A DNA stretch of 8,334 nucleotides from an uncultured Haemophilus sp. Its GTDB lineage: Bacteria > Pseudomonadota > Gammaproteobacteria > Enterobacterales > Pasteurellaceae. Below, in pieces: positions 1 to 5,844 of the stretch. Under the pieces are notes generated by a model. That model searched no databases. It was not told the DNA's origin and saw only the letters and a list, made by a program, of their open reading frames with translations. Made by a program: the position numbers and the translations under genes. The stretch's first letter is position 1; every line of letters starts with the position of its first letter. The stretch spans positions 1 through 8,334 of the forward strand of contig CABSXY010000076.1 of NCBI GenBank assembly GCA_902481695.1, in the 5' to 3' direction.

Positions 1-44
1 AAGGAGATTTCAGTTGTTTCGGTTTGTTCAACAGTTGTATTCAT
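1..44 (-). CDS. rodZ: N-terminal fragment of probable RodZ (cell-shape protein), cut by the left edge
   Basis: A minus-strand ATG at 44-42 opens a frame that runs off the left edge after 14 codons, reading MNTTVEQTETTEIS. It lies 74 nt downstream of the pilW stop in the same direction. The MNT start followed by a short polar, acidic stretch resembles the N-terminus of RodZ before its helix-turn-helix domain. The order rlmN-(pilW)-rodZ-ispG is conserved in gammaproteobacteria, which is the main argument for the name. RodZ is a bitopic inner-membrane protein that links MreB to the wall elongation machinery. The diagnostic helix-turn-helix and membrane segment lie outside the window, so the identity is inferred from position and a few residues. 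No convincing ribosome binding site precedes the ATG. Confidence 0.5.
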   Translation of the reverse strand, partial: MNTTVEQTETTEIS

Positions 45-118
45 AGGTATAAAATAAAGAAATAGCAATAAAAAACTAAATGCTAAATTCTAAAGTCGAA
101 AGGGGCTTTTGGCAATGA

Positions 119-661
119 TTATTTGAGTGAGCGGAGTTTTTCCGCTCTAGAAGGATCAACTTGACGCAATTTATCCAATGCCTGTTCATAAACATCAGTT
201 TGTTTTCCAGCAAAAGCACAAAGCGCTATGTTTTCGTAAGTATCGGCTTGATGATAATAATTCGGTGCTGCAAGTGCTGCATTAAATTGTGAATAAGCTT
301 GTTCAAACTCACCTTGCCCACATAGAAATGCACCAAAGTTGTTATACACATCCCCTTGCTTATCGTCTAACTTAATCGCCTGTAAATAAGCTTGCTTCGC
401 TTTTTCCGTATCGCCTTGTAATTGATAAAAATGCGCAAGTGCCGAGTGCACAAGATAATAGCGTTCATCATGTTCAAAAGCTTTATCTAAATTCAGTTTT
501 GCTTGAACAAAATCCTCTTGTTGCAGATAGCCTAATGCCAATTCAACGCGCGCTTTTGCTGCTTGTTGTTTATTAAAATCAACAGAAGACTGAGAGACGC
601 AAGCAGAAAAAACAAAAGGAAAAATGACCGCACTTAGAATGTTAATTGGGATTAATTTCAT
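119..661 (-). CDS. pilW: Type IV pilus/competence TPR lipoprotein PilW/PilF (PilF2-like)
   Basis: This 180-residue protein begins with a lipoprotein signal: MKLIP, a hydrophobic core, then lipobox FSAC with the acylated cysteine at residue 21. Residue 22 is Val, not Asp, which predicts sorting to the outer membrane. The rest is helical with about four tetratricopeptide repeats (roughly 36-69, 70-103, 104-137 and 139-172; for example the stretch around GDTEKAKQAYLQAI). This is the architecture and size of PilF/PilW pilotins, which assist outer-membrane assembly of the PilQ secretin; the H. influenzae counterpart, PilF2, is known as a competence gene. It lies 69 nt downstream of rlmN on the same strand, so it is probably co-transcribed from the CRP-S promoter beyond rlmN. 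The start is supported by GAGGAG at 669-674, 7 nt upstream of the ATG. An uptake signal (627-635) is embedded in the signal-peptide codons. A general TPR lipoprotein such as NlpI is the alternative, but length and neighbours favour PilW. Confidence 0.86.
   Translation of the reverse strand: MKLIPINILSAVIFPFVFSACVSQSSVDFNKQQAAKARVELALGYLQQEDFVQAKLNLDKAFEHDERYYLVHSALAHFYQLQGDTEKAKQAYLQAIKLDDKQGDVYNNFGAFLCGQGEFEQAYSQFNAALAAPNYYHQADTYENIALCAFAGKQTDVYEQALDKLRQVDPSRAEKLRSLK
627..635 (-). repeat. DNA uptake signal sequence (Hin-type USS), inside pilW
   Basis: A perfect 9-bp core, AAGTGCGGT on the minus strand, followed by CATTTTT, which fits the AT-rich extension of the consensus. It encodes Ser-Ala-Val within the hydrophobic signal peptide of PilW, where such residues are tolerated. 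Confidence 0.95.
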
Positions 662-668
662 CTTATCA

Positions 669-674
669 CTCCTC
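669..674 (-). promoter_or_regulatory. Ribosome binding site of pilW
   Basis: GAGGAG on the minus strand, 7 nt before the ATG at 661-659. It fixes the start that places the lipobox cysteine at residue 21. Confidence 0.75.
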
Positions 675-730
675 TATCTTATCACTCTTATCCAGGCCAT
701 TTTTCCTTTACAAGTATTGCTATATTTAGC

Positions 731-1879
731 TTAGTTAACCGCTTTTACATCAATACCTTCACCAAACTTACGTTTCATTGCTGTACGTTTAGTTCGGTCG
801 ATGACATCTCCCGCCAACTGACCACAAGCCGCATCAATATCATCACCACGGGTTTTACGCACAATTACCGTAAAACCGTATTCCATTAAGGTTTTTTGGA
901 AACGATCGACACGACTATTTGAGCTTTTACCATAAGGGGCTTCCGGGAATGGGTTCCATGGGATCAAATTGATTTTACATGGTGTATTTTTTAGTACCTG
1001 AGCTAATTGATGAGCATGCTCTGTGCCATCATTCACGTGATCTAATAACACATACTCAATAGTCACTTTACCATGGTTAGCATTCGATACTTCTAAATAT
1101 CTGTGCACCGAATCCATCAACATTTTGATGTTATATTTTTTATTGATCGGCATAATTTCATCACGCAATTCATCGTTCGGTGCGTGAAGTGAAATCGCTA
1201 ATGCCACATCAATCTTATCGCGTAACATATCGAGAGCAGGGACGACACCTGAAGTGGATAACGTCACGCGTCGTTTAGATAATCCATACGCAAAATCATC
1301 CAGCATAATTTCCATCGCGGGTACAACATTGGCTACATTTAACAATGGTTCACCCATGCCCATCATCACCACATTGGTAATTGGACGAACACCTGTGACA
1401 CCAAAATTACCGATAATTTTTGATGCACGCCAAACCTGACCGATAATTTCAGACACTGTTAAATTACGGTTAAAGCCTTGCTGTGCTGTTGAACAGAAGG
1501 TACAAGCTAACGCACAACCCACTTGAGAAGAGACGCAAAGCGTCGCACGATCTGCTTCAGGAATATAGACCGTTTCAACTTGCTGTTCACCTACCTGCAT
1601 CGCCCATTTAATGGTGCCATCTGCAGAGCGTTGCTCAACCGCCACTTCTGGCGCTTTAATTTCAGCGACCGCTTTTAATTTTTCTCGTAATTTTTTATTA
1701 ATATTGGTCATATTGTCGAAGTTATCTTCGCCAAAATGATAAATCCATTTCACTAATTGATCCGCACGAAATGGTTTCTCGCCTAATTCAGCAAAAAACT
1801 CACGCATCTGCTGACGCGTTAAATCCATTAAGTTAATCTTTTTTGTATTCGTTTCGGATAAAAGGGGTTGTTCTAACAT
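731..1879 (-). CDS. rlmN: Dual-specificity RNA methyltransferase RlmN (23S rRNA A2503 / tRNA A37, m2A)
   Basis: RlmN is a cytoplasmic radical-SAM enzyme that methylates C2 of adenosine 2503 in 23S rRNA and of A37 in some tRNAs, which supports decoding accuracy. At 382 residues it is close to the 384 of E. coli RlmN, and key residues map with a constant offset of 3. The [4Fe-4S] motif CxxxCxxC is C122, C126 and C129. The methyl-carrying cysteine is C352 in the DAACGQL segment. The partner cysteine is C115 and the proposed base is E102. GMGEP at about 174-178 is the SAM-binding GGEP-like motif. The ATG at 1879 has GAGG at 1884-1887, 4 nt upstream; an internal ATG at codon 18 is less likely because the family has an N-terminal extension. 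It is the first gene of a minus-strand cluster with pilW. The predicted promoter lies about 100 nt upstream with a CRP-S operator, so competence induction is inferred. Confidence 0.97.
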   Translation of the reverse strand: MLEQPLLSETNTKKINLMDLTRQQMREFFAELGEKPFRADQLVKWIYHFGEDNFDNMTNINKKLREKLKAVAEIKAPEVAVEQRSADGTIKWAMQVGEQQVETVYIPEADRATLCVSSQVGCALACTFCSTAQQGFNRNLTVSEIIGQVWRASKIIGNFGVTGVRPITNVVMMGMGEPLLNVANVVPAMEIMLDDFAYGLSKRRVTLSTSGVVPALDMLRDKIDVALAISLHAPNDELRDEIMPINKKYNIKMLMDSVHRYLEVSNANHGKVTIEYVLLDHVNDGTEHAHQLAQVLKNTPCKINLIPWNPFPEAPYGKSSNSRVDRFQKTLMEYGFTVIVRKTRGDDIDAACGQLAGDVIDRTKRTAMKRKFGEGIDVKAVN

Positions 1880-1984
1880 AAAGCCTCGTTATTACACATT
1901 ACGGCGATGATGTTACTCAGAATTGAGCAACAAAAAATTCGCATATTAAAAATGAGCCGAGATTTTACAGATTTACCAACGGAT

Positions 1985-1993
1985 AAGCTAGCA
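1985..1993 (-). promoter_or_regulatory. Predicted extended -10 element for rlmN-pilW
   Basis: The minus strand reads TGC-TAGCTT, an extended -10 (TGn plus a 4/6 match to TATAAT). The -35 region about 17 nt upstream (TTTTCT at 2013-2008) is poor, as expected for an activator-dependent promoter. If 1990 is position -12, transcription starts near 1978, leaving a leader of about 99 nt, and the CRP-S site is centred at -61.5, the classic class I spacing. The element was found by inspection and is not experimentally supported. Confidence 0.5.
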
Positions 1994-2018
1994 GATTTGA
2001 AAAACAAAGAAAATTTTG

Positions 2019-2027
2019 ACCGCACTT
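2019..2027 (-). repeat. DNA uptake signal sequence (Hin-type USS)
   Basis: A perfect core on the minus strand followed by CAAAATTTT and further T-rich sequence, a very good match to the extended consensus (core, then two AT-rich tracts about one helix turn apart). It lies just promoter-proximal to the CRP-S operator and is inverted relative to the copy at 2071-2079. Confidence 0.96.
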
Positions 2028-2028
2028 A

Positions 2029-2050
2029 TTTTGCGATAACTATCGCAAAA
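2029..2050 (-). promoter_or_regulatory. CRP-S competence operator (CRP + Sxy/TfoX site)
   Basis: A 22-bp near-perfect dyad with half-sites TTTTGCGATA and TATCGCAAAA; only the central AC pair fails to match. The cores TGCGA and TCGCA, with C where ordinary CRP sites have T (TGTGA/TCACA), are the hallmark of CRP-S sites, which need Sxy/TfoX as well as CRP-cAMP in Pasteurellaceae. Its centre (2039.5) is 160 bp from the rlmN ATG and 61.5 bp upstream of the predicted start site. It is assigned to rlmN-pilW because the H. influenzae orthologues are, to my knowledge, in the CRP-S regulon. The predicted pbpG start is about 107 bp away on the other side, a less favourable distance. Confidence 0.85.
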
Positions 2051-2070
2051 ACCGAGAAAACAAAAGAAAA

Positions 2071-2079
2071 AAGTGCGGT
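2071..2079 (+). repeat. DNA uptake signal sequence (Hin-type USS)
   Basis: A perfect core on the plus strand, preceded by AAAA and followed by TAAAAAACTTTAAATTTTTT, matching the extended consensus. With the copy at 2019-2027 it forms a head-to-head inverted pair 43 bp apart around the CRP-S site. Confidence 0.96.
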
Positions 2080-2131
2080 TAAAAAACTTTAAATTTTTTC
2101 TCTTTCACACATCCCAAACCCTTACAAAAAC

Positions 2132-2140
2132 TGATAGAAT
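2132..2140 (+). promoter_or_regulatory. Predicted extended -10 promoter of pbpG
   Basis: TGA-TAGAAT is an extended -10 element (5/6 match to TATAAT) 42 bp before the pbpG ATG. No good -35 is seen at 16-18 bp, which extended -10 promoters can tolerate. Transcription would start near 2147, giving a leader of about 36 nt. Confidence 0.5.
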
Positions 2141-2182
2141 ACAAGCTTTGTTTTATTCTCTAAGTTGGCTATATTAAAATAT

Positions 2183-3058
2183 ATGTTAAAAAAAGTGCTT
2201 TCTGTATTGTGTTTAGTGCCAGCAATGGCAACAGCACAATCTTATGTTGTGTATGATTTTACCCATGATCGCGTGCTTGAAAGTAGCTCACCGAATCATG
2301 TTCAACCTATCGCATCCGTCACCAAGTTAATGACTGCAAATGTGTTTCTTGAAAATAATCGAAACGCAAATTGTACTGCATCGATTACCGACGACGATTA
2401 CGATTACATCAAAGGCACACATACAAAATTACCAAAATACACGCCGATTTCTTGTAATGAATTGTTAAAAGCGATGCTCGTTCATTCTGATAACTATGCT
2501 GCTCATGCCCTTTCTCGCTCTGCAGGCATGAGTCGTTTGCAATTTATCCAAAAAATGAATGAGAAAGCGAGAGAATTAGGTATGCGCTCTACTCGCTTTT
2601 CAGATAGTTCCGGCTTATCCGACAGTAACATTTCAAGTGTGATGGATCTGGTTAAATTGGCTAAATACTCTCTTAACAAAGCACAAATCAAAAACCTCTC
2701 GAATATGCCAAGCGCTTTCATTCAAGCTGGCGGACGTAGCGTTTTTGTTAAAAACACCAATAAATTAGTGCGTGAAGAAGTGTTTGATGCAGCAATTAAT
2801 AAAACCGGTTATATTCGCGAATCTGGCTATAATTTAGTCTTTGTGAATAAAAATCCGTGTAATCGCGCTACCATTGGGGTGATTAGTTTAAATAACCATT
2901 CATCTGCGTTTCGTACTAACTTTACCAAAGGAAAATTGGAACAATACGGTTGTATCGCAGGGCGTAGCATGCACAACTTTACCGTTGATGAAGCCCAATA
3001 TGAAGAAGGCTATGATGAAGCGGGTATGGATCGCCTAATCCAACAAGTTGGTGGTTAA
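2183..3058 (+). CDS. pbpG: D-alanyl-D-alanine endopeptidase (penicillin-binding protein 7 type)
   Basis: This is a periplasmic serine peptidase of the low-molecular-mass PBP (S11) family, which cleaves D-Ala-meso-DAP cross-links in peptidoglycan. From the ATG at 2183 it has 291 residues. A signal peptide, MLKKVLSVLCLVPAMATA, ends about residue 18. The three active-site motifs are present and ordered: SVTK (S45 nucleophile, K48), SDN (102-104) and KTG (207-209). Four cysteines remain in the mature part (64, 91, 226, 257), so disulfides are possible. An upstream in-frame TTG at 2165 would add six residues before the Lys-rich start of the signal peptide; the ATG is preferred, although neither has a clear ribosome binding site. 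PBP7 lacks the C-terminal amphipathic anchor of PBP5/6, and no such anchor is seen here. Likely monocistronic, with its own promoter and terminator. DacA-type carboxypeptidase is less likely because of the short C-terminus. Confidence 0.93.
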   Translation: MLKKVLSVLCLVPAMATAQSYVVYDFTHDRVLESSSPNHVQPIASVTKLMTANVFLENNRNANCTASITDDDYDYIKGTHTKLPKYTPISCNELLKAMLVHSDNYAAHALSRSAGMSRLQFIQKMNEKARELGMRSTRFSDSSGLSDSNISSVMDLVKLAKYSLNKAQIKNLSNMPSAFIQAGGRSVFVKNTNKLVREEVFDAAINKTGYIRESGYNLVFVNKNPCNRATIGVISLNNHSSAFRTNFTKGKLEQYGCIAGRSMHNFTVDEAQYEEGYDEAGMDRLIQQVGG

Positions 3059-3065
3059 TCATTTC

Positions 3066-3105
3066 AAAAAGAGCGGTCAATTTTGCACAAAATTTTCCGC
3101 TTTTT
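3066..3105 (+). terminator. Rho-independent terminator after pbpG
   Basis: The hairpin has an outer stem AAAAGAGCGG / CCGCTTTTT (one G-U pair), a two-base internal mismatch, an inner stem AATTTT / AAAATT and loop GCAC, followed by a T-rich tract (3101-3105 and beyond). It starts 7 nt after the pbpG stop. The left arm, AAGAGCGGTCAA (from 3069), is one mismatch from an uptake signal, so the terminator may derive from one. Confidence 0.8.
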
Positions 3106-3127
3106 AATTTTAATCACCTATCGATTT

Positions 3128-3146
3128 GATAATTATTTTCATTTAA
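3128..3146 (+). promoter_or_regulatory. Candidate Fur box upstream of the yfe/sit operon
   Basis: GATAATTATTTTCATTTAA matches 13 of 19 positions of the Fur consensus, including the intact left GATAAT half. It overlaps the -35 region of the predicted promoter, where bound Fur would block RNA polymerase. The background is AT-rich, so the score alone is moderate. The placement, and my recollection that the H. influenzae orthologous operon is iron-repressed, support it. Confidence 0.5.
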
Positions 3147-3161
3147 AAGCCTTATAAAAAA

Positions 3162-3170
3162 TGATATTAT
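3162..3170 (+). promoter_or_regulatory. Predicted promoter (extended -10) of the yfe/sit operon
   Basis: TGA-TATTAT is an extended -10 element (5/6). A weak -35, TTTAAA (3142-3147), lies 17 bp upstream inside the Fur-like box. Transcription would start near 3177, leaving a leader of about 35 nt before the ATG at 3212. Confidence 0.55.
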
Positions 3171-3180
3171 TCTGCAGAAT
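3169..3180. promoter_or_regulatory. 12-bp perfect palindrome at the predicted transcription start
   Basis: ATTCTGCAGAAT is fully self-complementary. It overlaps the last two bases of the -10 and the predicted +1, a position typical of repressor operators. Flanking TGAT (3162-3165) and AATCA further out make a longer imperfect dyad. I do not recognise it as a standard MntR, Zur or NikR site; it may be coincidental. Confidence 0.35.
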
Positions 3181-3200
3181 GCTAATCAATCATTATTTTT

Positions 3201-3207
3201 AAGGAGA
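3201..3207 (+). promoter_or_regulatory. Strong ribosome binding site of the binding-protein gene
   Basis: AAGGAGA lies 4 nt before the ATG at 3212, an almost ideal Shine-Dalgarno sequence and the best in the window. It suits a periplasmic binding protein made in excess over its membrane partners. Confidence 0.85.
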
Positions 3208-3211
3208 TCTC

Positions 3212-4093
3212 ATGAAGCATTTATTTAAAAGCCTATCTGTTATCGCTCTAGGTTTAGCTGCTTTACAAGCCGAAGCGAAATTTAAAGTGGTGACCACATT
3301 TACTGTGATTCAGGATATCGCTCAAAATGTTGCAGGCGATGCTGCGACTGTGGAATCTATCACCAAACCTGGTGCTGAAATTCACGAGTATGAACCAACC
3401 CCTAAAGATATTGTAAAAGCTCAATCTGCTGATTTAATTTTATGGAACGGATTAAATTTAGAGCGTTGGTTTGAGCGTTTCTTCCAAAATATCAAAGATA
3501 AACCAGCCGTTGTGGTAACCGAAGGCATCACACCACTTTCTATTTATGAAGGCCCTTATAAAGATGCCCCTAACCCACACGCTTGGATGTCGCCATCTAA
3601 TGCGTTGATTTATGTCGAAAATATTAAAAATGCATTCGTTAAATACGATCCACAAAATGCTGATACTTATCAAAAAAATGCAGCGGCGTATGCAGAAAAA
3701 ATCAAACAGCTCGATAAACCTTTACGTGAAAAACTCTCACAAATTCCCGCTGACCAACGTTGGTTAGTGACCAGTGAAGGCGCCTTTAGTTATTTAGCGA
3801 AAGATTACGATCTCAAAGAAGGCTATTTATGGCCAATCAACGCCGAACAACAAGGTACACCTCAACAAGTGCGTAAACTTATCGATTTAGTGAAAAAAAA
3901 TCATATTCCTGTGGTATTTAGTGAAAGTACCGTGTCAGCCAAACCTGCTCAACAGGTAGCAAAAGAAAGTGGAGCCAAATACGGTGGCGTGCTTTATGTT
4001 GATTCCCTTTCTGCTGCTGATGGCCCTGTACCGACTTATATCGATTTGCTCAATGTCACTGTATCTACCATTGTGAAAGGATTTGAAAAATAA
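3212..4093 (+). CDS. yfeA: Periplasmic Mn/Fe-binding protein of ABC transporter (YfeA/SitA family)
   Basis: This cluster A-I metal-binding protein captures Mn2+ or Fe2+ in the periplasm and delivers it to the permease encoded downstream. It has 293 residues with a cleavable signal peptide (hydrophobic 9-20, cleavage probably after AEA at 20-22) and no lipobox, so it is soluble. The four metal ligands of YfeA (His, His, Glu, Asp) map with a constant offset of 18 to H58 (in EIHEY), H123 (in NPHAW), E189 (in TSEGAF) and D264 (in YVDSL). This ligand set favours Mn/Fe over zinc, because ZnuA-type proteins use a third His and a His-rich loop that is absent here. It is first in a four-gene operon; its stop overlaps the next start (TAATG). 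It is annotated in H. influenzae under names such as fimA or adhesin B, a historical misnomer. SitA is the equivalent name. Confidence 0.95.
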   Translation: MKHLFKSLSVIALGLAALQAEAKFKVVTTFTVIQDIAQNVAGDAATVESITKPGAEIHEYEPTPKDIVKAQSADLILWNGLNLERWFERFFQNIKDKPAVVVTEGITPLSIYEGPYKDAPNPHAWMSPSNALIYVENIKNAFVKYDPQNADTYQKNAAAYAEKIKQLDKPLREKLSQIPADQRWLVTSEGAFSYLAKDYDLKEGYLWPINAEQQGTPQQVRKLIDLVKKNHIPVVFSESTVSAKPAQQVAKESGAKYGGVLYVDSLSAADGPVPTYIDLLNVTVSTIVKGFEK

Positions 4094-4989
4094 TGACCGC
4101 ACTTTCCGCTTCTATTTCCGTTAATGATGTAACCGTGCGTTACAACAACGGGCATACTGCAATTTATGATGTTTCTTTCGAATTACAGGGGGGAACCATC
4201 TGTGCCCTTGTCGGCGTAAATGGAAGCGGAAAATCAACACTATTTAAAAGCATTATGGGCTTAATCAAACCACAACAAGGCCAAATTGCCCTTTGTGGTT
4301 TGCCAATTAATCGAGCGTTGAAACAAAATTTGGTTGCCTATGTGCCGCAAGCGGAAGAAGTCGATTGGCAATTTCCAGTCTCCGTTTATGATGTTGTCAT
4401 GATGGGGCGTTACGGTTACATGAATTTCCTACGCATTCCAAAGGCTGAAGACAAACAAAAAGTGCTCGAAGCGATGCAACGGGTAAACATCGAACATTTA
4501 GCTGAACGACAAATCGGAGAGCTTTCTGGTGGGCAGAAAAAACGCGTATTTTTAGCTCGAGCATTAGCGCAACAAAGTAAAATTATCTTGCTCGATGAAC
4601 CTTTTACAGGTGTGGATGTTAAAACTGAAAATGCCATTGTGGAACTCCTTCGCCAATTACGTGCTGAAGGCCATTTAATTTTAGTTTCTACCCACAACTT
4701 GGGTTCTGTACCAGACTTCTGTGATCAAGTGGTGATGATTAACCGTACTGTGATTGCAGCCGGTAAAACAGAAGAGACATTTAATCAGCATAATTTGGAA
4801 AAAGTCTTTGGTGGTGTATTACGACACATCAAATTATTGGGTGAAGATCTGCATAATGATGAAGATAAACGTGCAGTCACCGTGCTTACCGATGATGAAC
4901 GCCCAGTTGTCTTCTATGGCGAAACCAAAAATGATCCGCCTGCAACGGCTGTAAAATCCTGTCGTCTGCCGCCGTCTGACAAGGAATAA
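4093..4989 (+). CDS. yfeB: ABC transporter ATPase for Mn/Fe (YfeB/SitB family)
   Basis: The cytoplasmic ATPase that powers metal import through the two permeases encoded next. At 298 residues it is the usual length for YfeB. Motifs in order: Walker [10 protein letters not shown] (41-49), Q-loop Q86 in VPQAEE, signature LSGGQ (144-148), Walker B IILLDEP (164-170, catalytic E169) and H-loop H201 in STHN. After about residue 245 there is a hydrophilic, Asp/Glu-rich tail of roughly 50 residues beyond the nucleotide-binding domain, as in other YfeB/SitB proteins; its role is unknown. The ATG shares one base with the yfeA stop, and GAAAGGA (4075-4081) is rather far upstream, so translation is probably coupled to yfeA. 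A perfect uptake signal begins at the second codon and encodes Thr-Ala-Leu. Confidence 0.96.
   Translation: MTALSASISVNDVTVRYNNGHTAIYDVSFELQGGTICALVGVNGSGKSTLFKSIMGLIKPQQGQIALCGLPINRALKQNLVAYVPQAEEVDWQFPVSVYDVVMMGRYGYMNFLRIPKAEDKQKVLEAMQRVNIEHLAERQIGELSGGQKKRVFLARALAQQSKIILLDEPFTGVDVKTENAIVELLRQLRAEGHLILVSTHNLGSVPDFCDQVVMINRTVIAAGKTEETFNQHNLEKVFGGVLRHIKLLGEDLHNDEDKRAVTVLTDDERPVVFYGETKNDPPATAVKSCRLPPSDKE
4096..4104 (-). repeat. DNA uptake signal sequence (Hin-type USS), at codons 2-4 of yfeB
   Basis: ACCGCACTT directly follows the yfeB ATG, so the core reads on the minus strand. It sits at the gene junction, where N-terminal residues are least constrained. Confidence 0.94.
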
Positions 4990-4992
4990 GCC

Positions 4993-5844
4993 ATGCTTGA
5001 ATATTTACTGGAACCTTTCTCCTATGAATATATGCAAAAAGCCATGTGGATAAGTGCCGCAGTCGGTGGTATTTGTGCCTTTCTTTCTGCCTATTTAATG
5101 TTGAAAGGCTGGTCATTAATTGGCGACGCGCTCTCTCATTCCGTGGTGCCTGGTGTGGCGATAGCTTATGCCTTTTCACTCCCCTATGCTTTAGGTGCTT
5201 TTTTTGCCGGCATTTTGGCCGCACTTTCCATTTTATGGATCAAATCTATCTCAAAACTCAAAGAAGATGCCGTTATTGGCTTTATTTTCAGTACCTTTTT
5301 TGCCCTGGGATTGCTGATTATTTCCCTTAATCCGACCTCAATAAACGTGCAAAATATTATTCTCGGTAATATCCTCGGGATTGCCGATGAAGATATTTAT
5401 CAAGTAGCCATCATTATGTTGATTTGCTTGGTCTTATTGCTTATTTTCTGGAAGGATCTGTTACTGATTTTCTTTGATGAAACGCAAGCAATAACAGTTG
5501 GACTTTCACCACTGTTTTACAAAGTTCTCTTTTTTACACTCTTGAGTGCTTGTGTTGTTGCCGCATTACAAACTGTCGGGGCAATTTTAGTGATTGCCAT
5601 GGTTATCACGCCTGGTGCAACTGCCTATTTACTTACCGATAAATTCAAAACTCTTATCAAAATTGCGGTAGCATTAGGCGCTATCACTGGTTTTGTCGGT
5701 GTCTATTTAAGCTATTATCTCGATGGAGCCACAGGTGGTGTCATCGTAACATTACAAACCTTATTATTTTTATTAGCTTTTCTATTCTCGCCCAAATACG
5801 GATTAATGAGTCAAAAACGACGTAAGGCGGTGGCCCATGAGTGA
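4993..5844 (+). CDS. yfeC: Mn/Fe ABC transporter permease (YfeC/SitC family)
   Basis: Inner-membrane subunit of the ABC-3 permease family, 283 residues, almost entirely hydrophobic. About seven or eight membrane segments are visible (near 16-38, 52-82, 93-112, 135-160, 175-215, 220-242 and 248-265). The family signature LKGWSLIGDALSHSVVPG lies at about 37-54, and a conserved GA-x(3)-IAMVITPG-type segment at about 196-208 is the likely region contacting the ATPase or lining the pore. It is about half identical over its N-terminal part to the next gene product and probably heterodimerises with it. AAGGA (4981-4985) lies 7 nt before the ATG, and only 3 nt separate it from the yfeB stop. The C-terminus is a basic tail, QKRRKAVAHE. 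A near-match to the uptake signal (GCCGCACTT, 5218-5226) is internal. Confidence 0.95.
   Translation: MLEYLLEPFSYEYMQKAMWISAAVGGICAFLSAYLMLKGWSLIGDALSHSVVPGVAIAYAFSLPYALGAFFAGILAALSILWIKSISKLKEDAVIGFIFSTFFALGLLIISLNPTSINVQNIILGNILGIADEDIYQVAIIMLICLVLLLIFWKDLLLIFFDETQAITVGLSPLFYKVLFFTLLSACVVAALQTVGAILVIAMVITPGATAYLLTDKFKTLIKIAVALGAITGFVGVYLSYYLDGATGGVIVTLQTLLFLLAFLFSPKYGLMSQKRRKAVAHE

Noticed and set aside
75..118. A terminator between pilW and the downstream gene
   Set aside because: Only a weak AAAG/CTTT pairing around GAAAGGGGC is present; there is no stable GC stem followed by a T tract in the minus-strand direction, so read-through into the next gene is possible.
1907..2092. A 61-codon plus-strand open frame between rlmN and pbpG
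   Set aside because: It runs straight through the two uptake signals, the CRP-S operator and the predicted rlmN promoter, has no ribosome binding site, is Lys-rich as expected of translated AT-rich DNA, and resembles no family I know.
2165..2182. TTG at 2165 as the pbpG start
   Set aside because: It adds six residues ahead of a normal MLKK signal-peptide start and has no better ribosome binding site than the ATG at 2183.
3185..3203. A second Fur box at the AATCATTATT stretch before yfeA
   Set aside because: Only the right half resembles the consensus (about 10/19), as expected by chance in AT-rich DNA.
4886..5224. A 112-codon minus-strand open frame across the yfeB/yfeC junction
   Set aside because: It is antisense to two clear ABC-transporter genes, is rich in Arg/His/Gln as shadow frames often are, and has no start signals.
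5218..5226. GCCGCACTT in yfeC as a ninth uptake signal
   Set aside because: It has one mismatch in the core and a poor AT-rich extension, so it was not counted.
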